Below are positions 1 to 8,741 of a stretch of DNA of 64,000 nucleotides, in pieces. The notes beneath the pieces are model-generated. The model saw only the letters and a program-made list of their open reading frames with translations. It was not told the origin of the DNA and searched no databases. Source of the DNA: Kribbella sandramycini (GTDB lineage Bacteria; Actinomycetota; Actinomycetes; Propionibacteriales; Kribbellaceae); the NCBI RefSeq assembly GCF_013131805.1, contig NZ_JABJRC010000002.1:496001-560000 (forward strand). The letters are read 5' to 3'. A program made the translations under genes and the position numbers. Within the stretch, counting starts at the first letter, position 1. Every line of letters begins with the position of its first letter.

Positions 1-2361
1 GCCCTGATTGGGATCGGTGGTGCGGTTGCCGGAGGCGTCGTGGGTGTACCCGGCCGAGGAGATCTGGTTGCCGGTGTTGTAAGTGAGGGTCTGGCTGGTG
101 ATGCCGTTGACCTTCGCAGTGAGCCGGTTGCCGGCCTTGTCGTAGGTGTAGGCGTAGGACTTGCCGTTGTAGTTCGATACGGCGGTGAGCCGGTTGGAGG
201 TGTCGTAGGTGTAGTCCGACCGGGCACCGGTGAGGTTGTTGGTCGAGTACTTGATCAGCCCGGTGTCGGTCGCCGCTGATGTGGAGGGGCAGGCCTGGCC
301 GGCGACGTAGGGCGAGTAGCAGAAGCCGGTGTCGTAGACCTTGGTCGCGTCGTTCGAAGCGCGTGACGTCCAGGTGCGCGAGATGCGGCCGGACTTGTCG
401 AACGTCGTCTTCGTGTGCGCCGCGAACGTGGTGCGGGCGGTGTTGGTGTTGAACCAGGTATCGGTGCGCTTGCCGTTGTCGTCGTACCCGAAAATCGTCT
501 TCTGGCCGTTCGGGGTGGTCATTTCGACGACCTGGTTGGCCTTGTCGTAGACGTAGGCGGTGGTGCCGCGGGCGTCGGTCTTCGACGTCAGGTTCCCGGC
601 CTTGTCGTAGCCGTAGCCCAGCGTGCCGCCACCGGACGACGACGTCCGGGAGGTGATGCGGTTCTGGCCGTCGTACGTCCACGCCGTCGTTCCCGAGGCA
701 TCGGTACGGGCAGTGACGTTCCCGGCGCGGTCGTAGGTGAACGCAACGTCCGGCGTGGTGTCGGAGTACTGGATCGTCTTGAGGCGGTCGGCGCGGTCGT
801 AGGCGTAGATCGTGCGCAACCCACGGCCGTCACGCACCGAGTGCAGGCGCCCGAACCCGTCGTAGTCGACCCCGACCACGGCCAGCCCTGAGGTCGTCGG
901 TGGGGTGATGCTGGTGATCTGGTGGTCGGCATTGCGGCCGTAGCTGGTGACGTTGTTGCGCGGGTCCGTGGACGTGTCCAGCGTCCCGTCCGGGTTATAG
1001 GTCACCGTCGACGTCGATGTCGCCGACGAGTTCGCTGAGGTGAGCGGATTACCGGCGCCGTCGTAGGTGAACAGCCTGTTGTTGCCCTGGGAGTCCTTGC
1101 CACTCGACGGGAGGTACTTGCTGGCGCCGGTATTGGCGTAGGCCGCGGTCGACTTCGCGCCCATCGCCGACGTGACATCGGTCAGGGACTCACCACCGTT
1201 CACCGAGGAGTTGTGCCCGAACGTCGTCACCCCGCCCGCTCCGTTGGTCGACGTCGCGGTGTCGTTGAACGGCGTATAGGTCTTCGAACGCGCACGGCCC
1301 AGCGGGTCCACGGCCTTCGTCACGAGCTCTTGCGCGTTCAGGGTGTAGTAGGTCTGGGCGCCGTCGGCCGGGTTGGTCGCGGTGTTGTTCGGGTCCGCGA
1401 CATAGGTCTCACCGCTGGAGTAGTAGGTGAGCCGGGTCGCCGCGCCACCGTCCTGGGTGACCTTCTTGACCCGGTGCGAACCGTCGTACTGGAACGCGGT
1501 CTGCTTGCCCTCGCCGTTCGTGATCGTGACCAGGTCACCGCTGGTCGCGTCGTAGGTGAACGAAACTGGTTTGTCGGTGGGATCGCTGATCTTGGTCAGC
1601 TTGCCGTTCGTGTACGTGTAGTCGACATCGCGCGGCGTACCGTCGTCGCCGGACTGGGCGATCGTGACCACGTTGCCCGACCACGTGAAGTTCGCGGTCT
1701 TCGCACCCGCCGCACCTCGCGTCGACACGACCTGGGACAGCTTGCCCGAGGAGTAGGTGAAGGTCGCGGTCTGGCCGTTGCGGTCCTTGACCGACAGCAA
1801 AGTGCCCGCCGTGTTGAACGTCGAGACTTCGTTGCTCGAGTGGTCGGTGACCGTCCAGCCCGAACTCGTCTTGACCATCGCAACCTTGAACCCTGCCGGC
1901 GGCGTGTATGTCGTCGACGTCGCCGGCTGGAACAGACCCTCCCGGCCCTCTGGCGCCAGGTAGAGCACCGAGTTGTCGCTGTTCGCGATGAGTTTCGTGT
2001 CCTGACCGACTCGCATCGCCCAACCGGCACCGGCCGCACCGGACGGCAATGCCGCCCCTGGGACCAGCCGCAGACTGTTGAACACCAGCCCGAGCTGCAA
2101 ATCGTTCTGGATCCCCGGCAAACTCAGATCCGAGGTCGTTACCAGCAGATTCCCGGTCGCGACATCGACCGACGCGTTCACCTTGTCCGAGACCGAGAAC
2201 GGGAGTCGCGTCGCCGACGGCCGCGCCCCCGTGAACTGCGCGGTCTGTACCGCAGACACCTCCGCTTGCGCCGGTGCCATCACCAACCCCGTACACAACA
2301 ACACCAACGCCGTACCCGCGGCCGTACCGGCAGCGCGCAGGCGTGATCGCCCCACAGACAT
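1..2361 (-). CDS. RHS/YD-repeat secreted protein, N-terminal part
   Basis: The frame is open for 787 codons and runs off the left window edge, so the C-terminus, which would carry any toxin or other effector domain, is not visible. The ATG at 2361 follows a GGGGGT ribosome site about 7 bases upstream. Residues 1-31 form a signal peptide: basic MSVGRSRLR, a hydrophobic stretch, then likely cleavage after APAQA. From about residue 200 the protein consists of degenerate YD repeats (FTYDATSGDLVTI, FTYDRAGNVTART, YGYDKAGNLTSKT, YVYDKANQVVEM, YTYDKAGNRLTAK). In known RHS proteins such repeats form a hollow beta-cocoon that encloses a C-terminal cargo. It is likely exported by Sec and cell-wall associated. 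Whether it is a polymorphic toxin cannot be judged without the missing end. Confidence 0.9.
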   Translation of the reverse strand, partial: MSVGRSRLRAAGTAAGTALVLLCTGLVMAPAQAEVSAVQTAQFTGARPSATRLPFSVSDKVNASVDVATGNLLVTTSDLSLPGIQNDLQLGLVFNSLRLVPGAALPSGAAGAGWAMRVGQDTKLIANSDNSVLYLAPEGREGLFQPATSTTYTPPAGFKVAMVKTSSGWTVTDHSSNEVSTFNTAGTLLSVKDRNGQTATFTYSSGKLSQVVSTRGAAGAKTANFTWSGNVVTIAQSGDDGTPRDVDYTYTNGKLTKISDPTDKPVSFTYDATSGDLVTITNGEGKQTAFQYDGSHRVKKVTQDGGAATRLTYYSSGETYVADPNNTATNPADGAQTYYTLNAQELVTKAVDPLGRARSKTYTPFNDTATSTNGAGGVTTFGHNSSVNGGESLTDVTSAMGAKSTAAYANTGASKYLPSSGKDSQGNNRLFTYDGAGNPLTSANSSATSTSTVTYNPDGTLDTSTDPRNNVTSYGRNADHQITSITPPTTSGLAVVGVDYDGFGRLHSVRDGRGLRTIYAYDRADRLKTIQYSDTTPDVAFTYDRAGNVTARTDASGTTAWTYDGQNRITSRTSSSGGGTLGYGYDKAGNLTSKTDARGTTAYVYDKANQVVEMTTPNGQKTIFGYDDNGKRTDTWFNTNTARTTFAAHTKTTFDKSGRISRTWTSRASNDATKVYDTGFCYSPYVAGQACPSTSAATDTGLIKYSTNNLTGARSDYTYDTSNRLTAVSNYNGKSYAYTYDKAGNRLTAKVNGITSQTLTYNTGNQISSAGYTHDASGNRTTDPNQG

Positions 2362-2437
2362 GCTGAGACCCCCAGCAGAACAACCCCGCTCAGATGCCTC
2401 ACTGCTGAAGCCGAGCAGGGACCCACACCCTCACACG

Positions 2438-2649
2438 TCAAACCTTCACGGGTCTACCGGTCCTGACCGAAAACCAATTGCAGGAACGTGCAACGTACTC
2501 AGCCCCGCCGATGAAGCCTCCCAAGATGGCGGCTGGCCAGCCGAGCGAACCGAACAGCTTGCTGGTGATGGTCATGAGGATCAGGACCAGCCGCCGTTGA
2601 TCAGTACAAGAATCCACCAGGGAGCCTCGTTCACCAGGTACTTGCGCAT
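2438..2649 (-). pseudogene. Frameshifted paralogue of the small membrane protein at 2948-3175
   Basis: From an ATG at 2649 the frame reads MRKYLVNEAPWWILVLING and then meets TGA at 2581. This opening matches MRDYLRYKAPWWILLLWGIG of the intact gene at 2948-3175. Shifting frame at about 2590 restores a hydrophobic continuation (RLVLILMTITSKLFGSLGW, then AAILGGFIGGAEYV) that stops at 2438. The total of about 70 codons is close to the 75 residues of the intact copy. I read this as a decayed duplicate with a single frame-changing indel. A sequencing error would give the same picture. Confidence 0.5.
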
Positions 2650-2719
2650 CCCTGTCGAGAGCTGCAGCTGCTATTCGGGCCCGCTCGGCATCGGCCCGTG
2701 CGGAGTGCGGCTATCACGT

Positions 2720-2869
2720 CTACCGGCGCTCGCGGTAGTTCAGTAAGCAGCCGAGGGAGGTCGCCGCCAGGCCTGCGGTTCGCAGGCAGCTGTACCAGAC
2801 GGGGTCGAGGATTGCGGCGACGAGTGAGACGACGGCCAGCACGGCCGTGGTGATACCGACGATCAACAG
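2720..2869 (-). pseudogene. Possible remnant of a further small membrane protein
   Basis: An open stretch without a convincing start encodes LLIVGITTAVLAVVSLVAAI followed by a short tail ending NYRERR and a stop at 2720-2722. It is one or two membrane segments in length. A nearby ATG at 2910 is in another frame and reads only 15 residues before a stop, so a frameshift near 2880 could have split one gene. It lies between the frameshifted copy and the intact member of the small membrane-protein family and may be a third decayed copy. Sequence similarity to that family is weak. Confidence 0.25.
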
Positions 2870-2947
2870 CGGCCGCGGCCGGCCTCTCTGATCAGGGTGT
2901 TGGTGCGCATTCGTTGAATCTACTGACGAGCGGGGGCTTGCTCGGCG

Positions 2948-3175
2948 TCAGTTCTGGTCGGTCGGGTCCGAGCGTCGGCGACGGCCACGTTCGACGGCGA
3001 TCCCCACAGCGATGCCCGGACCGACGAAGACGCTGGACAGCACGACGCCCCAGACCGACGACGGGAAGAACGACGGCACCAGTGCTCTGCCGATCAGCAT
3101 CACCACGAATGCCACGCCGATACCCCACAACAGGAGAATCCACCACGGGGCCTTATACCTCAGGTAGTCGCGCAT
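2948..3175 (-). CDS. Small membrane protein, 75 aa
   Basis: I do not recognise a named family. The protein opens with MRDYLRYKAPWWILLLWG and has two hydrophobic segments, at about residues 11-33 and 40-58. It ends in a basic, hydrophilic tail (ERGRRRRSDPTDQN). This suggests a two-pass inner-membrane protein with a cytoplasmic basic end. The ATG at 3175 is the only start that keeps the conserved opening shared with the decayed copy at 2438-2649. It stands alone on the minus strand, divergent from the NTPase-nuclease gene at 3320. The presence of at least one degraded copy beside it points to local duplication and decay. Confidence 0.6.
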   Translation of the reverse strand: MRDYLRYKAPWWILLLWGIGVAFVVMLIGRALVPSFFPSSVWGVVLSSVFVGPGIAVGIAVERGRRRRSDPTDQN

Positions 3176-3319
3176 GACGACGTTATAGCCGAACCCAAGG
3201 TCAGGCCGGGGCCATGCCGAACGCCTGGGCTGGCTCCTGGTATGCGGCCGACTACCTGTCCGTTTGGTAGCCGTTCATCCCCGCGGTGCATTGACGCAGA
3301 CTCTGGCACACTGAACCCG

Positions 3320-4615
3320 GTGGGACCTGAAGGCGACTCTTCCAAGACTGGTGACACCTTCTTCTTCGAGAGCCCCGCGGCTGTCACGGCGCGAGAGGAG
3401 TTCGTGAAGCCGCGGTCGCGAGTGTTCGTGATCGGTGGTCCGGCGACAGGTAAGACGATGTTGGCCAGGCACCTGGTCACGGCTACGGCACCTGAACCGG
3501 TACTGCTGGTGGCGGGCGCGGTCCGTTCGGTGGAGGACGTCCTCAGCGCAGTGGAAGCGGCCCTGCTAAGCCTGCCCGATCGACCGGTGATAGTTGACGG
3601 CTACGACGGACTGATCGGATGGGAAGACGCCCGCCTCTTGGATCGGCTCCTGGGTGTTACTGCCAGGTCCAGGCTGCTCATCACCGCGAGCCGGCCGCTG
3701 CCCGCCTTGTCCGGGCTGTTCACATTGGTCAGCTTCGGGCCTTGGCACCGTGACTTGGTGGCAGCTGCCATTTGGGAAAGGGCAGGTCGTCTGCGTCTGA
3801 CGGAGAGCCCGGCAGCGTTGGCTGAGTTGTTGCGCAGGTTCGAGGTCGATTCTCCTCTCGCGGCGCTCGGCGCGATGGATTCGCTTGCAGCAGGTGGATT
3901 GGCTGCAGCGGAGAGCTGGTTGCGTACCGAGGCCGCCCGGGCGGAGCCAGAGCTTACGCTTGTCAGAAACTCTGACGGACGAATCGCAGTTACCAGGGTC
4001 GTTCGCATGCCGGAGACGCACTTTCCTGACGCGCTGACGGCCGTGCCACTGGTCACGCTGGGTAGGCGAGGACGCGCGTGGGCAAAGGAAATCTCGGAAC
4101 TTGAGGTGCTCATCAATGATCCGTCCGTCCGGGAGCATGATCTGCAGGCGTTCTTCGAGGCGAACCCTCAGTTCCTCAGCGGTGTCGACTACGACCGTGT
4201 CGTTCCGCACCCGGTGCTGACTCGGGACGAAGGCGGACCGTTGATTCCTGACTTCATGCTGGAGGTGACCGGAGGTGCCGCCGACGTGCTCGACCTCAAG
4301 CTGCCGACCGCGCGACTGGTCACAGGTAGCCGCGACCGTCGACGGTTCGGCCGCGTGGTCCAGGACGCTCTGGCGCAAGTCCGCGAATACGGGGCCTATT
4401 TCGATCTTCCGGCCAATCGGCAGAGAGTTGCCGAGAGGTACGGGCTACAGGCCTACCGCCCGCAACTGACGGTGGTGATCGGACGGAGCTCTACATCTGA
4501 TGATCCCCTCCACCTGCGCCGGTTGTGGAGCGAGATACCGCCGCGATCGAGGATTATGACGTACGACGAGCTGCTCGAGCGAGTGAAGCGGCTGGAACGA
4601 ATGCGGTGGTTCTGA
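3320..4615 (+). CDS. P-loop NTPase fused to a Shedu-like (DUF4263/SduA) nuclease
   Basis: Numbering is from the GTG at 3320 (431 aa). An in-frame ATG at 3242 would add 26 unlikely residues, and CACACT seven bases before the GTG fits a leaderless start. Residues 39-46 are a Walker A motif (GGPATGKT). Residues 89-96 (PVIVDGYD) are Walker B. ITASRP about 30 residues later resembles a sensor strand, so the N-terminal 250 residues look like a small STAND/AAA-type ATPase. From about residue 272 the protein carries the PD-(D/E)xK pattern of Shedu nucleases: FFEANPQFL, then PDF (Asp 311), then DLK (Asp 325, Lys 327), followed by a conserved RPQLTVVIGR strand. Known Shedu proteins protect against phage by cutting nucleic acid. 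Here an NTPase sensor fused to the nuclease is inferred. It is convergent with the Gabija-type pair. Confidence 0.75.
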   Translation: MGPEGDSSKTGDTFFFESPAAVTAREEFVKPRSRVFVIGGPATGKTMLARHLVTATAPEPVLLVAGAVRSVEDVLSAVEAALLSLPDRPVIVDGYDGLIGWEDARLLDRLLGVTARSRLLITASRPLPALSGLFTLVSFGPWHRDLVAAAIWERAGRLRLTESPAALAELLRRFEVDSPLAALGAMDSLAAGGLAAAESWLRTEAARAEPELTLVRNSDGRIAVTRVVRMPETHFPDALTAVPLVTLGRRGRAWAKEISELEVLINDPSVREHDLQAFFEANPQFLSGVDYDRVVPHPVLTRDEGGPLIPDFMLEVTGGAADVLDLKLPTARLVTGSRDRRRFGRVVQDALAQVREYGAYFDLPANRQRVAERYGLQAYRPQLTVVIGRSSTSDDPLHLRRLWSEIPPRSRIMTYDELLERVKRLERMRWF

Positions 4616-4825
4616 GTTCCGTGGCCTACTGACGTGTGTTCCTGGGGGCCTGTTACTGCTGTGCGAAGACTGCCTGGTGCCGACACCGGAGCAAAGGGGT
4701 TGATCGGCAGTACCGCATCTTGCTGGTACTTTCCGCGCTCCGGCCTCGTCGGATTCGCCGTCCCAACGCGCTCGATTCACTAACCGGCGTAGGCCCCGAA
4801 TGCCATCGTTCCGAACCGACGGGAT

Positions 4826-6694
4826 CTACGGTGTCTCGGCCCAGGTGTCGACGGTGTGGGCGCCGACGACCTGGTTGTCGTCGAGGAGGTGGGAGTGTCG
4901 GAGGGCGGCGGTGGCCTGGCTGACGTCGGCGGCGTACAGGACGATGGCGAGCGATTCAGTGGCGCGGGAGGCGCAAACGTAGAAGAGGCGCCGGGTTCTG
5001 TCGATCGTAGTTTCCTCGCCTCCTCTTCGGCGTTTGATGTCCGTCGGGGACGGGGGTCTGATGCCGAAGAGCTTGTCGTAGGAGAACTGGTTGTGCGTGC
5101 TCTCCTGATCGTCGAGGACGACTAGGACGTCGGGGAACTCGGTGCCTTTGACACCCTGCTGGGTCGAGTACGCCGACAGTTGGCCGACGTACTTCGCGTA
5201 TCCGGCGAGTTCGGCTACGTCGCAGTCCAAATAGGCTGTCAGAGTCGCTCCTAGCTCATCGAGGTCTTCGGTCGGCGTATCGGCGTCCAGGTAGGGCGCC
5301 AGCCGGTCGTCGATCTCGATCAGGCCGCGGTCGCGGCTGATGCGCAGTGCCTGCCCGATCGTCCCCGGGCCGCCGGTTGTGAGGAGGGATGCTAGCTCCT
5401 CGATTCCAGTCGCGAGGCCTGTCAACGTATCGCCGACCGATGCTTGGCCGAGGGTTTCTGGTCGCAGTAACGGGCTGGACTTGCGTAGTATCGGGACGAG
5501 CGCCGGACGGTTGTCGATGGCGGCGGTGGCCAGCGGGAGCAGCACCCCGAGGAACGGGGTGAGCGGCCATGCCCGGCCCTCGTCGAAATCGTCGCTGAGC
5601 CGAGAGCTGTGGAACACCGTATACAGGTTGCCGAAGGCGAGCCGGCGCGCGGCCATTCGGTGCGTGGTGACGAGAATCTTGGTGCGATCGTCCTGCCAGG
5701 CCCCGGTAGTGGAGCGCGCCGCCAGCCAGGCGCGGGCCCGGTTAAGGCGCTCGATCCGCTGATCGTCGGCCGGGAAGACGAAGAAGGTCACCTCGCCGTC
5801 GCGCTGCCGGTCCGCGCTGAGACCTGTGCGCTGGACGAGATCGTCGCCGCCCGCGCGGATGGTGTTGATGACGTCGAGGACGCGGCGCGGTGATCTGAAG
5901 TTCTCCGGTTTCTCGACCTGGTGCCAGTCCGCTTCGAGTCTGATGTCGCCCGCGCCCTGGAGGTAGATCCGCTGCATCGGATCGCCGAAGAAGCCGAGGC
6001 AGAACCGCTCCCGCTCCTGGACGGCGATATGGCGTAGGCATTTGACCACCTCGGGGAAAGTGTCCTGGCTCTCGTCGACGAACACCAGTGGGAATCGGCG
6101 GGCGACGATCCGGCTGAGCAGCGGCTTGGTCTGAATCAGCTCCGGAACCATCTTGAGGATGTCGTCGTGGCCGACGACGCCGTCCGCGTAGTTCCGGCCG
6201 ACGCCGTACCGGAAGCGGGTGACGCCGTCGAGCTTGTCGACGCCGTGCTCCAGCCGCCGGATCTTTCCCATCAGCTCTCGCCGTCTCTTCGTCCCGGTCC
6301 CGGGACCAAGTCCAGCGAGTTCGTCGCGTAGTTCCCGCAGCCGGCGGGGACCGTAGGAGGCGGCCCAGGTTCGGATGTCGTTCTGGAACGGCGCGATCAG
6401 GCTCCAGAGGAAGCTGTGGATGGTCGAGACGTGTGCGACTGGGTTGAGCGCGAGATCCGCTTCGATCTCCTGCGTTGCAATCTCCGTGTAGGTCACGCAC
6501 GCGACCTGCCGGCAGGTCGCGAGGAAGTCGGCGCCGCGCGCGGTGATCGCGGCGTCCAGGGCCTTGACCAAGGACGTCGTCTTGCCTGACCCGGCGCCGG
6601 CGATCATCGTGAAACCTGAGATCTGTGGATCGCCGATGATGTCCCTGACTGCGCGGTCGGCGTCCGTGTCGGGGTTAAGGAGCCTGCGGCTCAT
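4826..6694 (-). CDS. gajB: UvrD/Rep-like helicase, GajB-type partner of a Gabija-like defence system
   Basis: This is a 622-residue superfamily 1A helicase. Walker A is at residues 32-40 (AGAGSGKTT), close to the N-terminus as in UvrD. The Q-motif region around NPDTDADRAV precedes it. Walker B is FVDESQD at about residue 203. Later motifs include QGVKGTEFPDVLVVLDD (UvrD-like motif V) and RRLFYVCASRATESLAI (motif VI). The start is fixed by GGAGG six bases before the ATG. The gene overlaps the last 20 bases of the OLD endonuclease gene, so the two are translationally coupled. This order, OLD/TOPRIM nuclease then UvrD-like helicase, is that of Gabija (gajA-gajB) and of class 2 OLD loci. The protein is longer than the roughly 500 residues of characterised GajB, so it may be a subtype. 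Confidence 0.8.
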   Translation of the reverse strand: MSRRLLNPDTDADRAVRDIIGDPQISGFTMIAGAGSGKTTSLVKALDAAITARGADFLATCRQVACVTYTEIATQEIEADLALNPVAHVSTIHSFLWSLIAPFQNDIRTWAASYGPRRLRELRDELAGLGPGTGTKRRRELMGKIRRLEHGVDKLDGVTRFRYGVGRNYADGVVGHDDILKMVPELIQTKPLLSRIVARRFPLVFVDESQDTFPEVVKCLRHIAVQERERFCLGFFGDPMQRIYLQGAGDIRLEADWHQVEKPENFRSPRRVLDVINTIRAGGDDLVQRTGLSADRQRDGEVTFFVFPADDQRIERLNRARAWLAARSTTGAWQDDRTKILVTTHRMAARRLAFGNLYTVFHSSRLSDDFDEGRAWPLTPFLGVLLPLATAAIDNRPALVPILRKSSPLLRPETLGQASVGDTLTGLATGIEELASLLTTGGPGTIGQALRISRDRGLIEIDDRLAPYLDADTPTEDLDELGATLTAYLDCDVAELAGYAKYVGQLSAYSTQQGVKGTEFPDVLVVLDDQESTHNQFSYDKLFGIRPPSPTDIKRRRGGEETTIDRTRRLFYVCASRATESLAIVLYAADVSQATAALRHSHLLDDNQVVGAHTVDTWAETP

Positions 6695-8741
6695 CGGTGG
6701 CCTCCGGGAGCTGCGGCTCGGTGGCGTCCCGCAGGGCGTCGAGCTCGTCGGCGAGCCAGATCAGTCCCTCGACGATGTACGGCGGGCACACCCAGTCGTC
6801 GTCGAGGTCGATCAGGCGTAGCGCGAACTCGGTCTTGTCGAGATCGCGGACCTTGTCGAAGATCGCTGTGAGCAAGGTCTCCAGGTTCGCTTGCTCAGCA
6901 GGCTCGGCGGCCAGCTCGTAGGCTGCGTTGGCTGGGTCCTGGGACCAGTCGAGGTTCTCGTAGATGAAGGCCTCTTCGAAGGTTCGGCCGGCGATGGTCT
7001 TCTTCGTTCCCTTCCATTCGATGTCGGTCGCGGTCTGATAGGTGACGCGAACGACGGCCTGGCCGGTGATGATTTTCTCCTCGGGGGGCGCCGCGAGGAG
7101 GTCGTCGACCGCCTTCTTGCCGGGGACCCAGTTCCGAAGGGTCGGGTTCGAGGTCCTCGCGTCCTTGGTGTCGCTCCGGCAGGCGGTGCCGTACCTGCCG
7201 ATAACGCTGTCGAGGTCCGTGATGATCAGGCAATGCAGTTTGAGGAAGTCGATCAGCTCGCGGAACTTGTGCGCGAACGCTCCGCCCAGCTCGAGGATCG
7301 TCAGATGAGAGGTCTCCAGGCGGGAGCACTTGCGGTTGATGAGCAGGGGGAGCAGGAGGCGCTCGACGTTGCCCTCGACGAGGATCGCGGCGTCGGCGAA
7401 GAACAGGTCGCAGTGGGTGAGCTTGAGGTACTGGAGCAGGAAGTCGCGGGTGGCGGGGTGGTCGCCGTAGAAGACCGACAGATCGCGGACCTCGCTGTGC
7501 TGGAAGGTGTTCTTCGTGCCGAGGCGGGCGAAGTACCGGATGGCGGTGAAGTCGTCGTAGACGATGTGCGGCGAGTGCGTCGTCAGGACGAACTGGGTGC
7601 CGAGACCGTCCGGCGCGTCGGCGACGATGGTCGCGAGTTGTTTGACGAACACCTGCTGCAACTGGACGTGCAGGTGTGCCTCCGGCTCTTCGATCAGCAT
7701 GAGATGTACCGGTGGCCGGGCGTTCTCGGTCTCGAGCCGCGCGCGGTGCGCGGCGAGGATTTGCACCACCATGTAGACGAGGTTCTTGAAGCCGAGCCCG
7801 TTGTACCGGTCCGGCAGCGTCAGCGCCGACTTGTCGCCCTCGTCGACTGGGGCGCCGGGCACGAGGTAGTGCACCTGGGCGCCGGACTTGATCAGACCTT
7901 CCTGCCCCAGCTCGGACCTGATCGTGAGCGTCGGATCTGTGACGCCGGGGTAGCCCAGGTGGTTCAGGTGCTCCAAGATGGGTTTGAAGACCGTGCTGTA
8001 GTGATCGTTGAGGTGCCGCTCGGAGTCGCTCAGAGCGCGGAGCGCATCTGCGTCGGGCGCGGGCTTTTCCAGGTAGCTGTCGTAGAACCGGCCGAGGGTC
8101 TTCGACAGGTCTTCGTCCCGGCCGCGCCGGTCGGAGTCCGACAGGTAGCGCTGGGCGTGGACGGCGTCGACGAGCAGGATGCCGGCCAGGATCGAGCGGC
8201 CGTTGTCGAGCCGGTACGGCGTCGCATCGGCGTTGCGCGCGTCGAGCTTGTAGTGCGCTATGTGGTACTCGGAGTGAAGCCGCCGGCGGAGGTAGTCGTA
8301 GAGGCTCTTGGGCCAGTGGCCCGCGTCGGACTCCGCGGGCTTCGCCTCGAAGTACTTCTTGTGCAATTCGGCGGGATCTTTGGGTTCGTACCGCAGGCGG
8401 ATGCCGACCCGGTCGGTCTGGCGCCAGTCGAGGTCGGGCAGCAGGTCGACCACGCGATGCAGGTGCTCGTCGCCGACCGTGAACCACAGGTCGAGCTCGA
8501 TCACCGGCAGCTGGGTCGACTCGTCGGTCGGGTCGAAGGAGCCGAACTCGGCCCAGCAGCCGGCGCTGAAGTCGTGGATCGCGAAGCGCGGCGTGCGGTC
8601 GGTGAAGAGCTGCAGGATGTGCATCGCAGAGGTCTTGCCGCTGTTGTTGGCGCCCACCAGCACCGTGGTGCCTTGCGCGAGATCGACGTGAACGTCCCGC
8701 AGCCTGCGAAAATTCCGGACGTCGAACGAGTGCAACTCCAT
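6675..8741 (-). CDS. gajA: OLD-family ATPase/TOPRIM endonuclease, GajA-type
   Basis: A 688-residue protein counting from MELHSFDVRNF. This ATG has GGAG six bases upstream; an ATG four codons earlier is possible. Residues 30-37 are an ABC-type Walker A (GANNSGKT). LIEEPEAHLH near residue 347 is Walker B with the D-loop region. TTHSPHI follows as the switch histidine. The C-terminal third is a TOPRIM domain with the acidic glutamate in LVEGNVER (about 452) and the acidic pair in ITDLDS (about 507). Known GajA proteins nick DNA and are restrained by nucleotide until phage replication depletes it. The overlapping helicase gene makes a Gabija-like two-gene system likely. GajA of Bacillus is near 580 residues, so this copy is about 100 longer, largely in the ATPase insertion and the C-terminus. 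Confidence 0.8.
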   Translation of the reverse strand: MELHSFDVRNFRRLRDVHVDLAQGTTVLVGANNSGKTSAMHILQLFTDRTPRFAIHDFSAGCWAEFGSFDPTDESTQLPVIELDLWFTVGDEHLHRVVDLLPDLDWRQTDRVGIRLRYEPKDPAELHKKYFEAKPAESDAGHWPKSLYDYLRRRLHSEYHIAHYKLDARNADATPYRLDNGRSILAGILLVDAVHAQRYLSDSDRRGRDEDLSKTLGRFYDSYLEKPAPDADALRALSDSERHLNDHYSTVFKPILEHLNHLGYPGVTDPTLTIRSELGQEGLIKSGAQVHYLVPGAPVDEGDKSALTLPDRYNGLGFKNLVYMVVQILAAHRARLETENARPPVHLMLIEEPEAHLHVQLQQVFVKQLATIVADAPDGLGTQFVLTTHSPHIVYDDFTAIRYFARLGTKNTFQHSEVRDLSVFYGDHPATRDFLLQYLKLTHCDLFFADAAILVEGNVERLLLPLLINRKCSRLETSHLTILELGGAFAHKFRELIDFLKLHCLIITDLDSVIGRYGTACRSDTKDARTSNPTLRNWVPGKKAVDDLLAAPPEEKIITGQAVVRVTYQTATDIEWKGTKKTIAGRTFEEAFIYENLDWSQDPANAAYELAAEPAEQANLETLLTAIFDKVRDLDKTEFALRLIDLDDDWVCPPYIVEGLIWLADELDALRDATEPQLPEATDEPQAP

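Noticed and set aside
1213..2346. Plus-strand and alternate minus-strand frames across the RHS gene
   Set aside because: The minus-strand frame starting at 2361 gives a signal peptide and regular YD repeats; the others do not.
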